Below, piece by piece: positions 1 to 9,115 of a stretch of DNA of 64,000 bases (the stretch's first letter is position 1; each line of letters opens with the position of its first letter). The stretch comes from a virus. The notes below the pieces were generated by a model that saw only the letters and a list, made by a program, of their open reading frames with translations, was not told the origin of the DNA and searched no databases. The position numbers and the translations under genes were made by a program. Where the stretch lies: positions 1 to 64,000 of IMG/VR virus record IMGVR_UViG_3300047444_000198; one strand, written 5' to 3'.

Positions 1-1114
1 GCACCGCAGGGGTGCCCGCAGGAGCCCGCCACGGCCCGACTGTGGCGTCCACCCGGGCGATCATGCCGATGACAGAGCCCGAGGGAGGCACGGTGATCGT
101 GGCCCCGGCCCTCGACGGGTCCGGCACCGTGATCCAGGGGCCGTACAACGCCGTGTAGGAGTCGGCGGCGCCCAGTTGCCCCGCCAGGGCGATGATGTCG
201 GCCTTGTAGTCGCCACCCGTCGCCAGAGCCAGGGGCTTGCCGTCCCACACCACGAAGCAGTTGTTGCGGCCGTTGGCGTTGAGCGCCGCCGCTGCTGCTC
301 CCGGTGCCGGGATGATCGTGACACCCGCCGCCGTCACGAAGGGCTGGAAGCCGACGATGAGCGGGCTGTCGATGACCCGCATGGCGTCGATGACAGCCTG
401 AGTGGTCAGGTCACCGGCAGCCGGGGTGCCGGGGTCCACGCCTGCTGCCAACTGGTAGGACCCAGCCGCAGGATCGACGTTGGTTCCCATCACCACGTTG
501 ATGTAGCGGGACCCGGCCAGCGGATCATTGATCGCCGCCAGCACCGGACGGGTACCAGGGACGCCGGTCATCGAGAGGTTGGAGAACGTCTCCAACAGGG
601 TGCTGTCAGAGAACCGGCTCACCGTCAACGAGAAGATCAGCTTCGGTGGCGTGGATGCGTCGAGCGTCTGCTGCGCTACCCGCACCACGAGATCGTTGCC
701 CCACTTGCCAGCACCGTCAGCATTGCACGTGAACGAGCTTCCGGCAGTCGGCGTAGTCACATCCGCGACCGCCTTGGTGGCGACCACACCACGCGCATTG
801 GTGGCCGCGGGACACACCCGCACGATCCAGCACTGGCGCCCACCGTTCTGGTAATAGTTGTAGACGGCGTGCGGGAGGTACGACATCAGGGTGCTGTCCA
901 CACCCGGGGCGGTGCCGTCGTGCACGGTGATGGTGTCGAAACCACCGAACTGCTGCACGTAGTCCGACCACGATGCGATGGGCGTGGCAACGAGAAGCGG
1001 CCCCTTGGCGGCAACGCCAGCGAAGACGCCGACCGCCGTGGCACTTCCGGCTTGGGTTGGTTGGTTCTGTAGCTGCTCTACCAGGTAAACGCCTGGGCGT
1101 CGAGTGTCACTCAC
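1..1114 (-). CDS. Tail sheath protein (partial, C-terminus beyond window)
   Basis: Contractile tail sheath subunit that would polymerise around the tail tube and drive DNA delivery. The N-terminus reads RRPGVYLVEQ, the typical sheath opening, followed by conserved GPL and YYQNGGRQCWIVRV stretches. A late LYGPWI motif is also typical of sheath proteins. About 371 residues are visible and the gene runs off the left edge. The GTG start at 1114 has an AGGAGA ribosome-binding site 6 nt upstream. It is the last visible gene of the leftward late operon, so tube, tape measure and baseplate genes should follow to the left. This gene fixes the myovirus morphotype. Confidence 0.93.
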   Translation of the reverse strand, partial: MSDTRRPGVYLVEQLQNQPTQAGSATAVGVFAGVAAKGPLLVATPIASWSDYVQQFGGFDTITVHDGTAPGVDSTLMSYLPHAVYNYYQNGGRQCWIVRVCPAATNARGVVATKAVADVTTPTAGSSFTCNADGAGKWGNDLVVRVAQQTLDASTPPKLIFSLTVSRFSDSTLLETFSNLSMTGVPGTRPVLAAINDPLAGSRYINVVMGTNVDPAAGSYQLAAGVDPGTPAAGDLTTQAVIDAMRVIDSPLIVGFQPFVTAAGVTIIPAPGAAAAALNANGRNNCFVVWDGKPLALATGGDYKADIIALAGQLGAADSYTALYGPWITVPDPSRAGATITVPPSGSVIGMIARVDATVGPWRAPAGTPAV

Positions 1115-1183
1115 GAGATGTCTCCTGTGTTAGGTGTGTTACGTCAGGTTGAGTCATCAAGTGGTCCGTGCCTTCAGGCGGGC

Positions 1184-1999
1184 TCATCGTTCAGCAATGC
1201 TCTCCCACCACTCTGTGGGAGGGTGTGTCGTAGTGGACGGCGGCGTGTTAGCAGAGCCGGTCACCCACATGCCGGAAACAGTCTCCTGCATCCGGTACAA
1301 GAGCTTCTGGATGTAGGGCTGAAGCTCAAGATCTTCGAGGCGGTCCTGCGGAATGTCGGTCTGGATGGACAGGGTGATGATCTTGCGGAAGATGCGCCGG
1401 GAAGCGCCCTCCTGCGTAGCAACATCAGCCTGCGCCCAGTCCAAGAACTCCAGGCGCCGGTACACCTGATCAGCGGGCACCAGGAGCCACTTGGGCCGTG
1501 GCCCGATGACGTCTCGGATCATGCGCGCCGTCAGCATGCGATCGTGCACCGCATTGTTGGTCCACAGACCCACCTGGTAGTAGAGCCGGTAGGTGATGTA
1601 GTGGGCGCGACGGAAGAACAGGCCCGGGTACTGGTCCGCATCGATGCTGGGTGACGTCGAAGGGTCGTAGAGCCCCATCCTGACGAACGACCCCTCGTCC
1701 TCGATCTGCTCCGAGTCGGGGAACAGGTCGTACTCGCTGGTGTGCAGATCGTAGGCAGGCTCCACGCCGATCAGGTCGATCGTGGCGAAGGGGTAGGTGG
1801 TGGCATGGGCGGCGTCGGGGTAGCGGTACCAGACCCGGATGGTGTCATCGACACCCGTGCTCTTGGGGAGCTTGATCGCCCCCTCCAGGTAGGCCTTGAG
1901 CGCTTCCTCCTCGGCCAGGATGAACCCCAGGTGCTCGGGATACTCCGGGGGTGGCTGCGGAGGCTGACGAGGCCTCGTGCGGGGTGTCTGCGGCGCCAT
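1184..1999 (-). CDS. Putative neck or tail-terminator protein
   Basis: 271 residues with a proline-rich N-terminus followed by a mixed alpha/beta body rich in Tyr and Trp. No family was recognised. It lies directly upstream of the tail sheath gene and follows a run of head-tail connector-type genes, which suggests a tail-terminator or tail-completion role; this is positional inference only. Its ATG overlaps the preceding stop by one base (TGATG), so it is translationally coupled. Confidence 0.75.
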   Translation of the reverse strand: MAPQTPRTRPRQPPQPPPEYPEHLGFILAEEEALKAYLEGAIKLPKSTGVDDTIRVWYRYPDAAHATTYPFATIDLIGVEPAYDLHTSEYDLFPDSEQIEDEGSFVRMGLYDPSTSPSIDADQYPGLFFRRAHYITYRLYYQVGLWTNNAVHDRMLTARMIRDVIGPRPKWLLVPADQVYRRLEFLDWAQADVATQEGASRRIFRKIITLSIQTDIPQDRLEDLELQPYIQKLLYRMQETVSGMWVTGSANTPPSTTTHPPTEWWESIAER

Positions 2000-2364
2000 C
2001 AGTAGCCGTGCCTCTGGAAGGCCTCACGCATGGACCAGCCCATGTCCACCACCGCCGACTGGAGCCCCATGCGGATCAGCGGCGCCGGAGGGTGGTCCTT
2101 GGTGCCGTACTCAGCCTCGAAGGCCTGCTGGCGCAGAGCCTCGTCCCGCACGCCGAACTGGATGTTGCCCTTGGGGTCGGCCCACATGTCGATGGCGCTG
2201 GCCATGGTCGCCCAGCGGGGATGCGCCGCCGCTGCGTCTCGCATCCTGTCTCGCTGGGCATTGGCCGCACCCCACGTGACTTCCTCGACCAAGTCCTCCG
2301 CGTCCTGGAGAACGGCTTCGATGACGGCCACGATGTCATCGCCACCTGACACGGCCTCAGCCAT
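1999..2364 (-). CDS. Putative head-tail connector protein
   Basis: 121 residues, largely helical by composition, ending in a basic amphipathic segment (MGWSMREAFQRHGY). The chosen ATG has AGGAGG 7 nt upstream; a longer frame exists but lacks a good ribosome-binding site. The gene sits in the neck-gene cluster between capsid/tail-fibre genes and the sheath. Function unknown; a structural role is inferred from position. Confidence 0.7.
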   Translation of the reverse strand: MAEAVSGGDDIVAVIEAVLQDAEDLVEEVTWGAANAQRDRMRDAAAAHPRWATMASAIDMWADPKGNIQFGVRDEALRQQAFEAEYGTKDHPPAPLIRMGLQSAVVDMGWSMREAFQRHGY

Positions 2365-2454
2365 GTGGTGTCCTCCTGGTCTAGGCAACTGGGTCGGGGC
2401 CAGCATGGCGATCCGACGCCAGCACCGTACCAGGCTGCTGACTCAGCGGTTGAG

Positions 2455-2979
2455 TTACGCAGGCGCCGGGAAGATCGGCGGCGGGAAGTCCCAGATGTAC
2501 TCGTCCTCGGGGTAGGTCTCCGTGCACGTGATGCCCGCGATGGTGTCCTCCCGGATGCGGCCCCGGATCTGGAAGTTGTTCACCTCGAAGTAGCGCCCGT
2601 CGTAGTACACGATGTCGTTGAGCCGGTCATCGAACCACTTGGCGCCGATGAGCCCCCGGTCCCAGATCCGGTGGCCGTGCGCCTCCTGGAGCCCGATGCC
2701 TACCTCGGTGATGGCACGAGCCCACACGGAGAAGCGCAAGGTGACGACGTTGCGGCGTCCCTCGGGGAGGTACTGCTCCGGCGCCTCGCCCTGGTCGATC
2801 CACAACGTGGGGACGTTGATGCCCCGCTTGTAGACGCGCCCGCCCTCGTCGTACACATGGTCGTACTGAGATGAGTCAGCATCGAACTCGAACCAGATGA
2901 CGTTCTCACCGATCTTGTTGTGGTAGCGCGCCATCTCCCGCTGGATGTGGTTCGACTCACGACGGCTATCCAGAGCCAT
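2455..2979 (-). CDS. Putative neck protein
   Basis: 174 residues, acidic and aromatic (WFEFDADSSQYDHVYDEGG), with several predicted beta strands. It overlaps the end of the upstream GNAT-like gene by 14 nt, and 90 nt separate it from the next gene. No family was recognised by eye. The cluster position suggests a head completion or tail-tube-proximal protein. Confidence 0.7.
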   Translation of the reverse strand: MALDSRRESNHIQREMARYHNKIGENVIWFEFDADSSQYDHVYDEGGRVYKRGINVPTLWIDQGEAPEQYLPEGRRNVVTLRFSVWARAITEVGIGLQEAHGHRIWDRGLIGAKWFDDRLNDIVYYDGRYFEVNNFQIRGRIREDTIAGITCTETYPEDEYIWDFPPPIFPAPA

Positions 2980-3415
2980 GGAAGCTCTCCCCTCGGCTCT
3001 TGAGCTTGCCGAACTCCTTGATCTCGTTGGCCACGAGCGGGAGGATCTGCTGCTCGTGCACCTTCTCGTTGAGGGGTTCGGCCTTCACACGAGCCTCGCC
3101 GCGCTGCTCAGGTTGCTCGCCACCCGTCTTCTTGCGCCAGGCGTTCCCCATGTCCGTCAGTTCCTCGGAGTGGGGTGGTGAGCCCGCCGCCTCGTGCATG
3201 CGTCCGGCGATGCCCTTGCCCCGAAACTCCTTCTTCACGAAGATCGTGCCGATCTTGCCCGAGGGCTGGATGTCCATGAACCCGGCTGGGCGGCGGCGCT
3301 GGGTCCCCGTGAACGCCGCCGCCTCGGTGCCGAAGTCGGTCCCCATGGTGTAGATGTGGAACGTCGAACCAGGCATGTCCTCGGCTCGGAACTGCGGCTG
3401 GCCTGCGGACTCCAT
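2966..3415 (-). CDS. GNAT-fold acetyltransferase-like protein
   Basis: 149 residues. The core IGTIFVKKEFRGKGIAGRMH matches GNAT motif A, where the RGKGIA loop binds the pyrophosphate of acetyl-CoA. The motif is followed by EELTDMGNAWRKKTGG, which resembles the tail of the second GNAT-like gene at 61313-61720 (RTDAGDAWSKAVGG). The C-terminus is a charged helix. The ATG at 3415 overlaps the preceding stop (TGATG); an upstream in-frame TTG at 3442 was rejected. A GNAT gene embedded among neck genes is unusual. Substrate unknown. Confidence 0.65.
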   Translation of the reverse strand: MESAGQPQFRAEDMPGSTFHIYTMGTDFGTEAAAFTGTQRRRPAGFMDIQPSGKIGTIFVKKEFRGKGIAGRMHEAAGSPPHSEELTDMGNAWRKKTGGEQPEQRGEARVKAEPLNEKVHEQQILPLVANEIKEFGKLKSRGESFHGSG

Positions 3416-4209
3416 CAGCCGCTCTGACCGAAGGAGGTCCAACCGCCGTAGGCCAGGCTGGGCGGCTCGGGCATCGACACGACTGTGGCGTCATCTGATT
3501 CGAGCGTGCCGTCCGGGATGGGCAGCAGGATGCGCTGCGGCAGCCGGGGATCATCCACCTCACGCTCCCGGATGAGTGGTACCAGACGGTTGGTCAGGTA
3601 GGCCACCCGGCGCAGCGTGAACTGCTCGAACTTGCCGAGGCCCACACCGATCAGGGCTGCCTCGTCCTTGTACTGCTGCGTCCAGAATCCAGCCATCTCC
3701 CACATCTGCTGGAAGCGCTGATGGGCCGGGATCATCATGCCCTCGGGTGTTGACACATCAATGTCGGTGGCGAACTCAGCCAGGAGTGACCACATGGCCA
3801 TGCTCACCGCTCCCGTGGCGATGACGTCACACTCGACGGCCGAGTAGTCCGCAACGTCCACCTCACGGTCGTAGCCGTGCTGGTTACTGACCACGCCCGA
3901 CGCGTACAGCAGGTCGTCGGGCATGAACCACTCGTAGTAGTACCCCGAGATGCCGATACCGTCAGTGAAGGTGCTCGGGTCCTTGAGCTTGATGAGTCCG
4001 TTGCGCCCGTCGATGGTGTAGGCGACACCGCCTGTGTTGTCCACCACCGTGCCGTCGCTCTGCCACACCTGCACTGACGCCGGGTCCACGTTGGGGTGCG
4101 GACACCGGATGGTGTAGATGGGCGTGGCCGTGTAGGGCACCTCGAAGTACTGCGGGAAGTCACGCAGCTTCATGCGAGCCTTGGCCGCGATCTCAGCCGG
4201 TGTACACAT
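3415..4209 (-). CDS. Putative head-tail adaptor protein
   Basis: 264 residues. The N-terminal half is beta-rich (VQVWQSDGTVVDNTGGVAY), and the C-terminal half is helical and reminiscent of connector/adaptor proteins (ATGAVSMAMWSLLAEFATDIDVSTPEG). It overlaps the 59-residue gene upstream by 17 nt. No named family was recognised; a virion connector role is inferred from the neighbours. Confidence 0.7.
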   Translation of the reverse strand: MCTPAEIAAKARMKLRDFPQYFEVPYTATPIYTIRCPHPNVDPASVQVWQSDGTVVDNTGGVAYTIDGRNGLIKLKDPSTFTDGIGISGYYYEWFMPDDLLYASGVVSNQHGYDREVDVADYSAVECDVIATGAVSMAMWSLLAEFATDIDVSTPEGMMIPAHQRFQQMWEMAGFWTQQYKDEAALIGVGLGKFEQFTLRRVAYLTNRLVPLIREREVDDPRLPQRILLPIPDGTLESDDATVVSMPEPPSLAYGGWTSFGQSG

Positions 4210-4372
4210 GCTCGACGTCCTTCCGTTCTCGGGCTTCCTGGAACGCCTGGCGAATCATATCCACCACAGCGTCCTCGTCGCTGGGATCGAGAATCACCGA
4301 CAGGAGCACCGGGCCGTAGAGAACTGTCAGCTTCATGCCCCCTGTCTCTGTTGTCTCAGCATGAATCTGCAT
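4193..4372 (-). CDS. Small conserved-looking hypothetical protein
   Basis: 59 residues with an acidic helical C-terminus (DEDAVVDMIRQAFQEARERK). An AAGGAG site 6 nt upstream fixes the ATG at 4372, shorter than the maximal frame that would run into the tail fibre gene. It lies between the large fibre gene and the adaptor gene. Function unknown. Confidence 0.65.
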   Translation of the reverse strand: MQIHAETTETGGMKLTVLYGPVLLSVILDPSDEDAVVDMIRQAFQEARERKDVEHVYTG

Positions 4373-4383
4373 GGGGTGCTCCT

Positions 4384-7077
4384 TCATGGGTTCAGCGCTT
4401 GCCATCGGTTCCCGTCCCAGATCTTGGTATCTGTCTCCCATCGCGTGCCGTTCCACACTTCGATCGGTGGTGCACCCACCTCCTGCATTTCCCAGGTTCC
4501 ATTTCTGAACACGAAGACGCCTCCCGCGAACGTGACGATCGAGAGCGTGCCACCCTGAGCGGTACTGATCCCCACTGAAGCGCCAGCAAGTGCCACCGCT
4601 CGTACCAGAATCCCGCTGACGGTACTGGTGCCATCAGAGCGCCCCGCCATCTGCACGGTCCCATACATGGCCCCGGTGACCGTTGACGAACCATCTGAAC
4701 GTCCTGCCAGAGCCAGAGCCCGCACAAGGTTCCCTGAAGCAGTACCCGCGCCATCGGACTGGCCTGCCAGAGGCCGCAGCACAGACAGGGAACCAGTAGC
4801 ACCGCCTACACCACCACTGGTACCAGATAGGAACTTGGCGCCCTGCGTCATGTCCCCTAGCGCCTGACTGGTGCCATCGCTCCGTCCGGCCAGGGCACGA
4901 GCGACAGGCATCCCCGAAGCTAGACCAGTGCTGGTACCGTCACTTTGAGCGCCCAAAGCCCGCTGGACGGGCATTCCGGTGGCTGAGCCGGTGCTGGAGC
5001 CGTCGCTCTGGCCTGCCAGTGCCCGCTGGACGTCCAAACGGGAGGCGGAAGCTGCTCCCACACCTGCCGAGGTCCCTGCGAGCGCCAGAGCGGTCCCCAG
5101 AGCGCTCGTGGTACCGCCTACACCGGCCGAAGTACCAGCGAGGCCTCGGGCCACGTTGGTAGTGGGCGCCGTAGCACTACCAACTCCATCAGACTGGCCA
5201 GCGAGGGCGTAGGCCACGTTCATCGCGCCGGAAGCGCCACTCGTACCATCAGACCGGCCCGCCAGTTGTACGACACCGCCAGCCAGCGTCCCTGCTGCTG
5301 CCGTGGACACCCCATCAGATCGCCCAGCCAGCGCACGAGCCACCGCCATGGTCGGTGTCGTGATGCTCCCGACTCCCGCAGACGAGCCCGCCATAGCAAC
5401 CGCAGCGTTCAGCAGGCCCGATGCCGCACTCGTACCGTCTGATTGTCCAGCGAGAGCTACCGGACCACCGACGTGCCCAGCGATCCACTTGGCGTTGAGG
5501 TAGTTGAGGAGATTGGTCTGGTCGGTCGAGGTGAGCGCCGTGTTGTAGACGATCACGTCGCCGTACTGGCCGGTGAACGGCGACCCCCACGACGGCGGCT
5601 CGTTGCCGATAGTGATGTCCTGCACGGTGAAGTTGCCGTTGGAGTCGGTCGGGTTCAACGTGGATGGGACCCCATCCACGAACACCTGAATAGTTGAACC
5701 GTTACATACCGTCATGGCGACATGCCAAGCATTGATGGGCAGGTCGAATCCACTCTTGACGCCGTTGCGACTACACGACGGGAACGTGATCCCCAGGCCT
5801 GCGTCAGCCTCCTTGGAGAACAGCGCCATGTTCCCAGACCGGTTCCAGTCGCTGTCAGTTGTGACGCCCGCGCTCAGGGCTCGGATGTACTGCGGGTCGG
5901 CGGTGCGGTTGAACACGATGACAGCGGTGAGCGTCGGTCCAGCGACGATGTTGGTACTACCGTCGTACACCAGACGCTCAGTGGTGTTACCACCCAAGGC
6001 CAGAGTGGAATGGCCGTTCTGGTTGGCCCCGACTGTGATCGTGCCACTGTCAGGGAACGCGACCATGGTGTGCCCAGCGCCGGACTTGTCAGTGATCGAC
6101 GTGACGTTGCTACCGGAGGTGACGAGCGAGTCGGACGGGTCCCACCAGCCAATGCACCCAGCGATCTGTGTGGGGTCGAAGACAGAAGCAGCCTTGATCT
6201 CCAGACCACTCGCCATGTAGTTGGAGGCGGTATCCAGCCCGGTCCACGTGAAGGTGGACGAGCCACCCCCGTTGATGTAGGCGGTACGTGCCTCGACACC
6301 CCATGCTGGGTGCACTTCGTTGAGGCCGGTGAACCCAGTCGGCAGCGTCGAGACGACCACCGAGTTGTCGGCGTGGATCACCGAGAAAACGAGCGACGAG
6401 GCTGCCGGTGCCGCGCCGAGCGTGCAGACGAAGGTTGTGGGACCGGCAGATTGGCGAGCCGTCGTTCCGCTCGTTGCTCCGATCGGTGAGGACGCTTGGC
6501 CGTTGACCTCGGTGACGTCAGCCCAGAGGAAGCCGTCCGTAGTGGTGGTGATGGTCCCACCATCAGCCGTAACGGCAAAGTGAACGGTGCCCGACCCGGG
6601 CGCAGAACCCATGGGACAAGTCCAGATCTCGACCTGCTCCATGTATTGACCGTTGGTGGTGACCGGAGCACGGGTACAGGTGGCCTGTTTGGTCCACGTC
6701 CCCTTGCCTGTCGTTCCGAACGTGTCGGACATGGCCACCGTGAGGCCCGAACCGCCGATGCCGTCATAGCGAGCATTTGCTATCAGTTTCACGACGAGGA
6801 TCGAGCCAGCCGCAGGTGTGAACGCCGTTGACGTAGCCGCCATCGTGATGGTGCCGCCACTCGGTCCGGCCTGGAACGTCCCGCGATCCGTGGGTGTGAG
6901 AGCACTGACAACAGACGCAGGAGGCAGACCAGAGTTGACGGTCCGCGACGGGAGGCCAGCCCCCAAGGTGAACTCTAGATTCTCCAACCCATATGTCGTG
7001 GCCTCTGTGGCCACACCACTGAAGACTTGCGAACCCAGTGGCAGGGCGTTACCCGGAGTGGTGGCGTATCCGGGCAT
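4384..7077 (-). CDS. Tail fibre / receptor-binding protein with LamG-like domain and 15 repeats
   Basis: 897 residues. The N-terminal ~300 residues are Gly/Thr-rich beta structure. Residues ~300-545 look like a concanavalin-A/LamG-type jelly roll, starting at IAGCIGWWDPSDSLV and ending at GQYGDVIVYNTALTSTDQ. Residues ~550-840 hold about 15 imperfect copies of a 20-25-residue unit built on ALAGxSDGTS. The C-terminus has two short WNGTRW/WDGNRW motifs common at the ends of actinophage fibre proteins. This architecture suggests an adhesin on an extended repeat stalk. The repeats also appear as ~66-bp DNA repeats at about 4560-5460. Confidence 0.85.
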   Translation of the reverse strand: MPGYATTPGNALPLGSQVFSGVATEATTYGLENLEFTLGAGLPSRTVNSGLPPASVVSALTPTDRGTFQAGPSGGTITMAATSTAFTPAAGSILVVKLIANARYDGIGGSGLTVAMSDTFGTTGKGTWTKQATCTRAPVTTNGQYMEQVEIWTCPMGSAPGSGTVHFAVTADGGTITTTTDGFLWADVTEVNGQASSPIGATSGTTARQSAGPTTFVCTLGAAPAASSLVFSVIHADNSVVVSTLPTGFTGLNEVHPAWGVEARTAYINGGGSSTFTWTGLDTASNYMASGLEIKAASVFDPTQIAGCIGWWDPSDSLVTSGSNVTSITDKSGAGHTMVAFPDSGTITVGANQNGHSTLALGGNTTERLVYDGSTNIVAGPTLTAVIVFNRTADPQYIRALSAGVTTDSDWNRSGNMALFSKEADAGLGITFPSCSRNGVKSGFDLPINAWHVAMTVCNGSTIQVFVDGVPSTLNPTDSNGNFTVQDITIGNEPPSWGSPFTGQYGDVIVYNTALTSTDQTNLLNYLNAKWIAGHVGGPVALAGQSDGTSAASGLLNAAVAMAGSSAGVGSITTPTMAVARALAGRSDGVSTAAAGTLAGGVVQLAGRSDGTSGASGAMNVAYALAGQSDGVGSATAPTTNVARGLAGTSAGVGGTTSALGTALALAGTSAGVGAASASRLDVQRALAGQSDGSSTGSATGMPVQRALGAQSDGTSTGLASGMPVARALAGRSDGTSQALGDMTQGAKFLSGTSGGVGGATGSLSVLRPLAGQSDGAGTASGNLVRALALAGRSDGSSTVTGAMYGTVQMAGRSDGTSTVSGILVRAVALAGASVGISTAQGGTLSIVTFAGGVFVFRNGTWEMQEVGAPPIEVWNGTRWETDTKIWDGNRWQALNP
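4560..5460 (-). repeat. Tandem ~66-bp degenerate repeats in the fibre gene
   Basis: About 15 copies encoding ALAGxSDGTSxxSG units; phase kept at multiples of three. Confidence 0.8.
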
Positions 7078-7080
7078 AGG

Positions 7081-7515
7081 TTACTCGTCGTAGACGAAGT
7101 ACCCCGAGAACGTCGAAGTCGAAGCGCCAATGTTCCACACCACCAACTCAGCCGGACCGGAGGGCACGATTAACCCGGTCGGGAACGACCAGATGATGCC
7201 CGCACCGATAGTGGCCGGTATGCCGAAGCGTCTGAAGTAGTTGGCGGGCACGGTGGGTTTGGTGGACGCCGCCACCTGGCCGGTGCACGAGGCCGCACCA
7301 GACGACGTGTCTTCCGCTTGTGGTGTCAGCGTGGTCGGCGTGAGCGAGATAGCAGCAGGACGACCAAGGCCAACGTCCGTGGCGGCGGCGGTACCACCTG
7401 ACATGTACACACCGATTTCCCAGATACGCATGTCCTTGGCTGCCGTCGTACGCATCCAGGCCAGCGCTGAGTTCGAGACACCGACGACGTTCCAAGCAAG
7501 TCCGAAGCGAGACAT
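7081..7515 (-). CDS. Tail-fibre-associated structural protein
   Basis: 144 residues, Gly/Ser/Thr-rich and beta-like, with a hydrophobic C-terminal half (IGAGIIWSFPTGLIVPSGPA). The start ATG overlaps the upstream stop (TGATG). It lies immediately upstream of the repeat-containing fibre gene. The sequence style resembles small tail-tip or fibre accessory proteins; specific function unknown. Confidence 0.65.
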   Translation of the reverse strand: MSRFGLAWNVVGVSNSALAWMRTTAAKDMRIWEIGVYMSGGTAAATDVGLGRPAAISLTPTTLTPQAEDTSSGAASCTGQVAASTKPTVPANYFRRFGIPATIGAGIIWSFPTGLIVPSGPAELVVWNIGASTSTFSGYFVYDE

Positions 7516-7811
7516 CAGGGCACCACCTCGTAGATAGCGTTGAACTCGGCGTCGGTGTAGGTGACCATCAGGTCGTTCTCGTTGCATACGACCCAGTTGT
7601 CGATCGGCACAGTCAGATCGCCCGAGGTCTGAACGCCATCGAGAGTCTGGACACCGATGATGAACTCGGTGTGGTCGCTGTCGGAGGCGAAGGACCAACG
7701 CACGTCGATGGGGACGGTGGCCGTCGCCATCCAGGTGTTCATCTCATCAGCGTTCGTGCCAGTCCATTGCAGAGCCTCGACCACGATCGGCTTCCGGCTG
7801 TACTGCGCCAT
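7515..7811 (-). CDS. Conserved phage protein of the KPVVVEAxQW type
   Basis: 98 residues opening with YSRKPIVVEALQWTG and ending with an NWVVCNENDLMVTYTDAEF segment. This pattern, an N-terminal KPxxVEAxxW and a C-terminal GDWIV...F...Y, is a widespread small phage protein family of unknown function. The start overlaps the upstream stop (TGATG) and the gene lies in the tail-fibre block. Confidence 0.7.
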   Translation of the reverse strand: MAQYSRKPIVVEALQWTGTNADEMNTWMATATVPIDVRWSFASDSDHTEFIIGVQTLDGVQTSGDLTVPIDNWVVCNENDLMVTYTDAEFNAIYEVVP

Positions 7812-8212
7812 CAGTCCTCGGTCAGAACAAGCTGCCCCGCGGCGAAGCTCGGCGTGTCACCGTTGAGCACCGGCTTGGGGGTGGTCAACGTGCCCCACAT
7901 GAGTTGGGTACCACCTGGCACCGTCGTAGCGAAGGCCACAATGGTGCCCCAGTCAGCAGTGGCCTGGGCGAAGGTGATGACGGCATTGTTGGACACCGAC
8001 CCCGCCGCAGGTGTCCCCCACTTGCCCTTGGAGTCCACCGGTACGTAGCTACCGCCTGTGACCTCAGTGCCCGTGGTCGAGTCGGTGGGTGCAACGGTGA
8101 ACAGCTTGACCGGCACCGTGGCGAGCGCGGTCGTGGTGACGAGGGTGGTCGCCTGGCCAGTAGCCATCTTGAGGACATCGATTTCCCAGGCGTCGGACTT
8201 GGAACCTGCCAT
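7811..8212 (-). CDS. Conserved tail-associated structural protein
   Basis: 133 residues with a pattern familiar from actinophage tail-fibre blocks: GTEVTGGSYVPVD, then SNNAVITFAQATADWGTIV, then LMWGTLTTPKPV and GDTPSFAAGQL. These resemble the TEVSGGSYAR...ITFPTATADWGTVTHF family annotated as tail or minor structural proteins. Position between fibre-type genes agrees. Role in the tip or fibre is inferred. Confidence 0.75.
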   Translation of the reverse strand: MAGSKSDAWEIDVLKMATGQATTLVTTTALATVPVKLFTVAPTDSTTGTEVTGGSYVPVDSKGKWGTPAAGSVSNNAVITFAQATADWGTIVAFATTVPGGTQLMWGTLTTPKPVLNGDTPSFAAGQLVLTED

Positions 8213-8221
8213 GACTCACTC

Positions 8222-8446
8222 CTAAGGCTTGACCCAGATCATCCCCACAGTGGGGGCGACGGGTTCGGTTGCTGACACAACAACACCGCCAGCCGGACCA
8301 GGAGGACCAGCCGGACCTTCGGGACCGACAGGACCCGTCTCACCTTCGATGACGGGGGAGACGATGACCGGCGCTCCTGCGCCCCCAGGAACGATCACCT
8401 GCGGCGCACTGGTGCCCTGCACGTTGATGCGGACGGGGCTAGGCAT
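8222..8446 (-). CDS. Collagen-like fibre segment protein
   Basis: 74 residues with Gly-X-Y triplets (GETGPVGPEGPAGPPGPAG) at about residues 35-53, predicted to form a short collagen-like triple helix. The C-terminus ends in GMIWVKP, a frequent fibre-domain ending. It overlaps the upstream gene by 8 nt without its own clear ribosome-binding site. Probably a trimeric fibre linker or hinge. Confidence 0.75.
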   Translation of the reverse strand: MPSPVRINVQGTSAPQVIVPGGAGAPVIVSPVIEGETGPVGPEGPAGPPGPAGGVVVSATEPVAPTVGMIWVKP

Positions 8447-9107
8447 AGGGGATCACGTGCCAGTTGCTCGGCGGGTAGAGATCCGGCTGCGTCACCTGCG
8501 TGTCCACCGTGGCCTTGCCCGTCAGCCAGGTACGGGTGGTCCACGCGTCCACCAGGAGCGGGTCCTCCCACTGCTTGGTCTGGAGATCCCAGAGGTAGTG
8601 CCCGGGCCAGATCGTGCCCCCAGTGAGCGTGACCATGGTCCCCGGCCCCAGGTTGCTGAAGTCGTCCAGGAACTCGGTAGTGATGGTGAAGGTCATCACG
8701 TACCGGTACCCGGGCCACGTGGGTGGCCACCAGTAACCGTAGTAGTACCAACCCTCGGCGCGCACCTGAGACGTCCACTGGGTCATCACCCAGGTGAGCC
8801 CGAGAGTGTCGGTGGGCTTCACATCGGTCCAGCAGACGCCGTCGAAGTAGAACTGGAACTCAGCGGTGTCCCCGGCTACCCAGTGCAGGTCGTACTCATC
8901 CGGGGTCTGGCTGGTCGAGCCAGTGCTGGCAGCGTTTGTACCTGTTCCCGAACCATTACTACCACTGACACTGACACCGGGCAGGAACGTGCTCGGGGGC
9001 ACAAAGTCAGTGGCGTAGGGGCTGATCTCAGGACCCTCTCCCCAGATCTGCACGCTCTGGCTGATCGGGGAGGGCGTGTCATTGAAGGTCTGCTGCTGGC
9101 TCGGCAC
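8439..9107 (-). CDS. Putative tail/baseplate structural protein
   Basis: 222 residues. A Ser/Gly/Thr-rich linker at residues ~40-65 precedes a Trp/Tyr-rich beta domain (GWYYYGYWWPPTWPGYRYV). The GTG start at 9107 has GAGGTGA just upstream. One copy of the 13-bp genome repeat lies inside the linker. It sits between the collar-domain protein and the collagen-like protein. A fibre-attachment role is possible but not shown. Confidence 0.65.
   Translation of the reverse strand: MPSQQQTFNDTPSPISQSVQIWGEGPEISPYATDFVPPSTFLPGVSVSGSNGSGTGTNAASTGSTSQTPDEYDLHWVAGDTAEFQFYFDGVCWTDVKPTDTLGLTWVMTQWTSQVRAEGWYYYGYWWPPTWPGYRYVMTFTITTEFLDDFSNLGPGTMVTLTGGTIWPGHYLWDLQTKQWEDPLLVDAWTTRTWLTGKATVDTQVTQPDLYPPSNWHVIPYA
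8963..8975 (+). repeat. 13-mer CACTGACACTGAC
   Basis: In the 8439 gene, encoding VSVS on the minus strand. Confidence 0.9.
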
Positions 9108-9115
9108 AGGTCACC

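Noticed and set aside
176-1072. 298-codon plus-strand frame antisense to the tail sheath gene
   Set aside because: High-GC shadow frame with low-complexity Arg/Gly content; the sheath reading on the minus strand is unambiguous.
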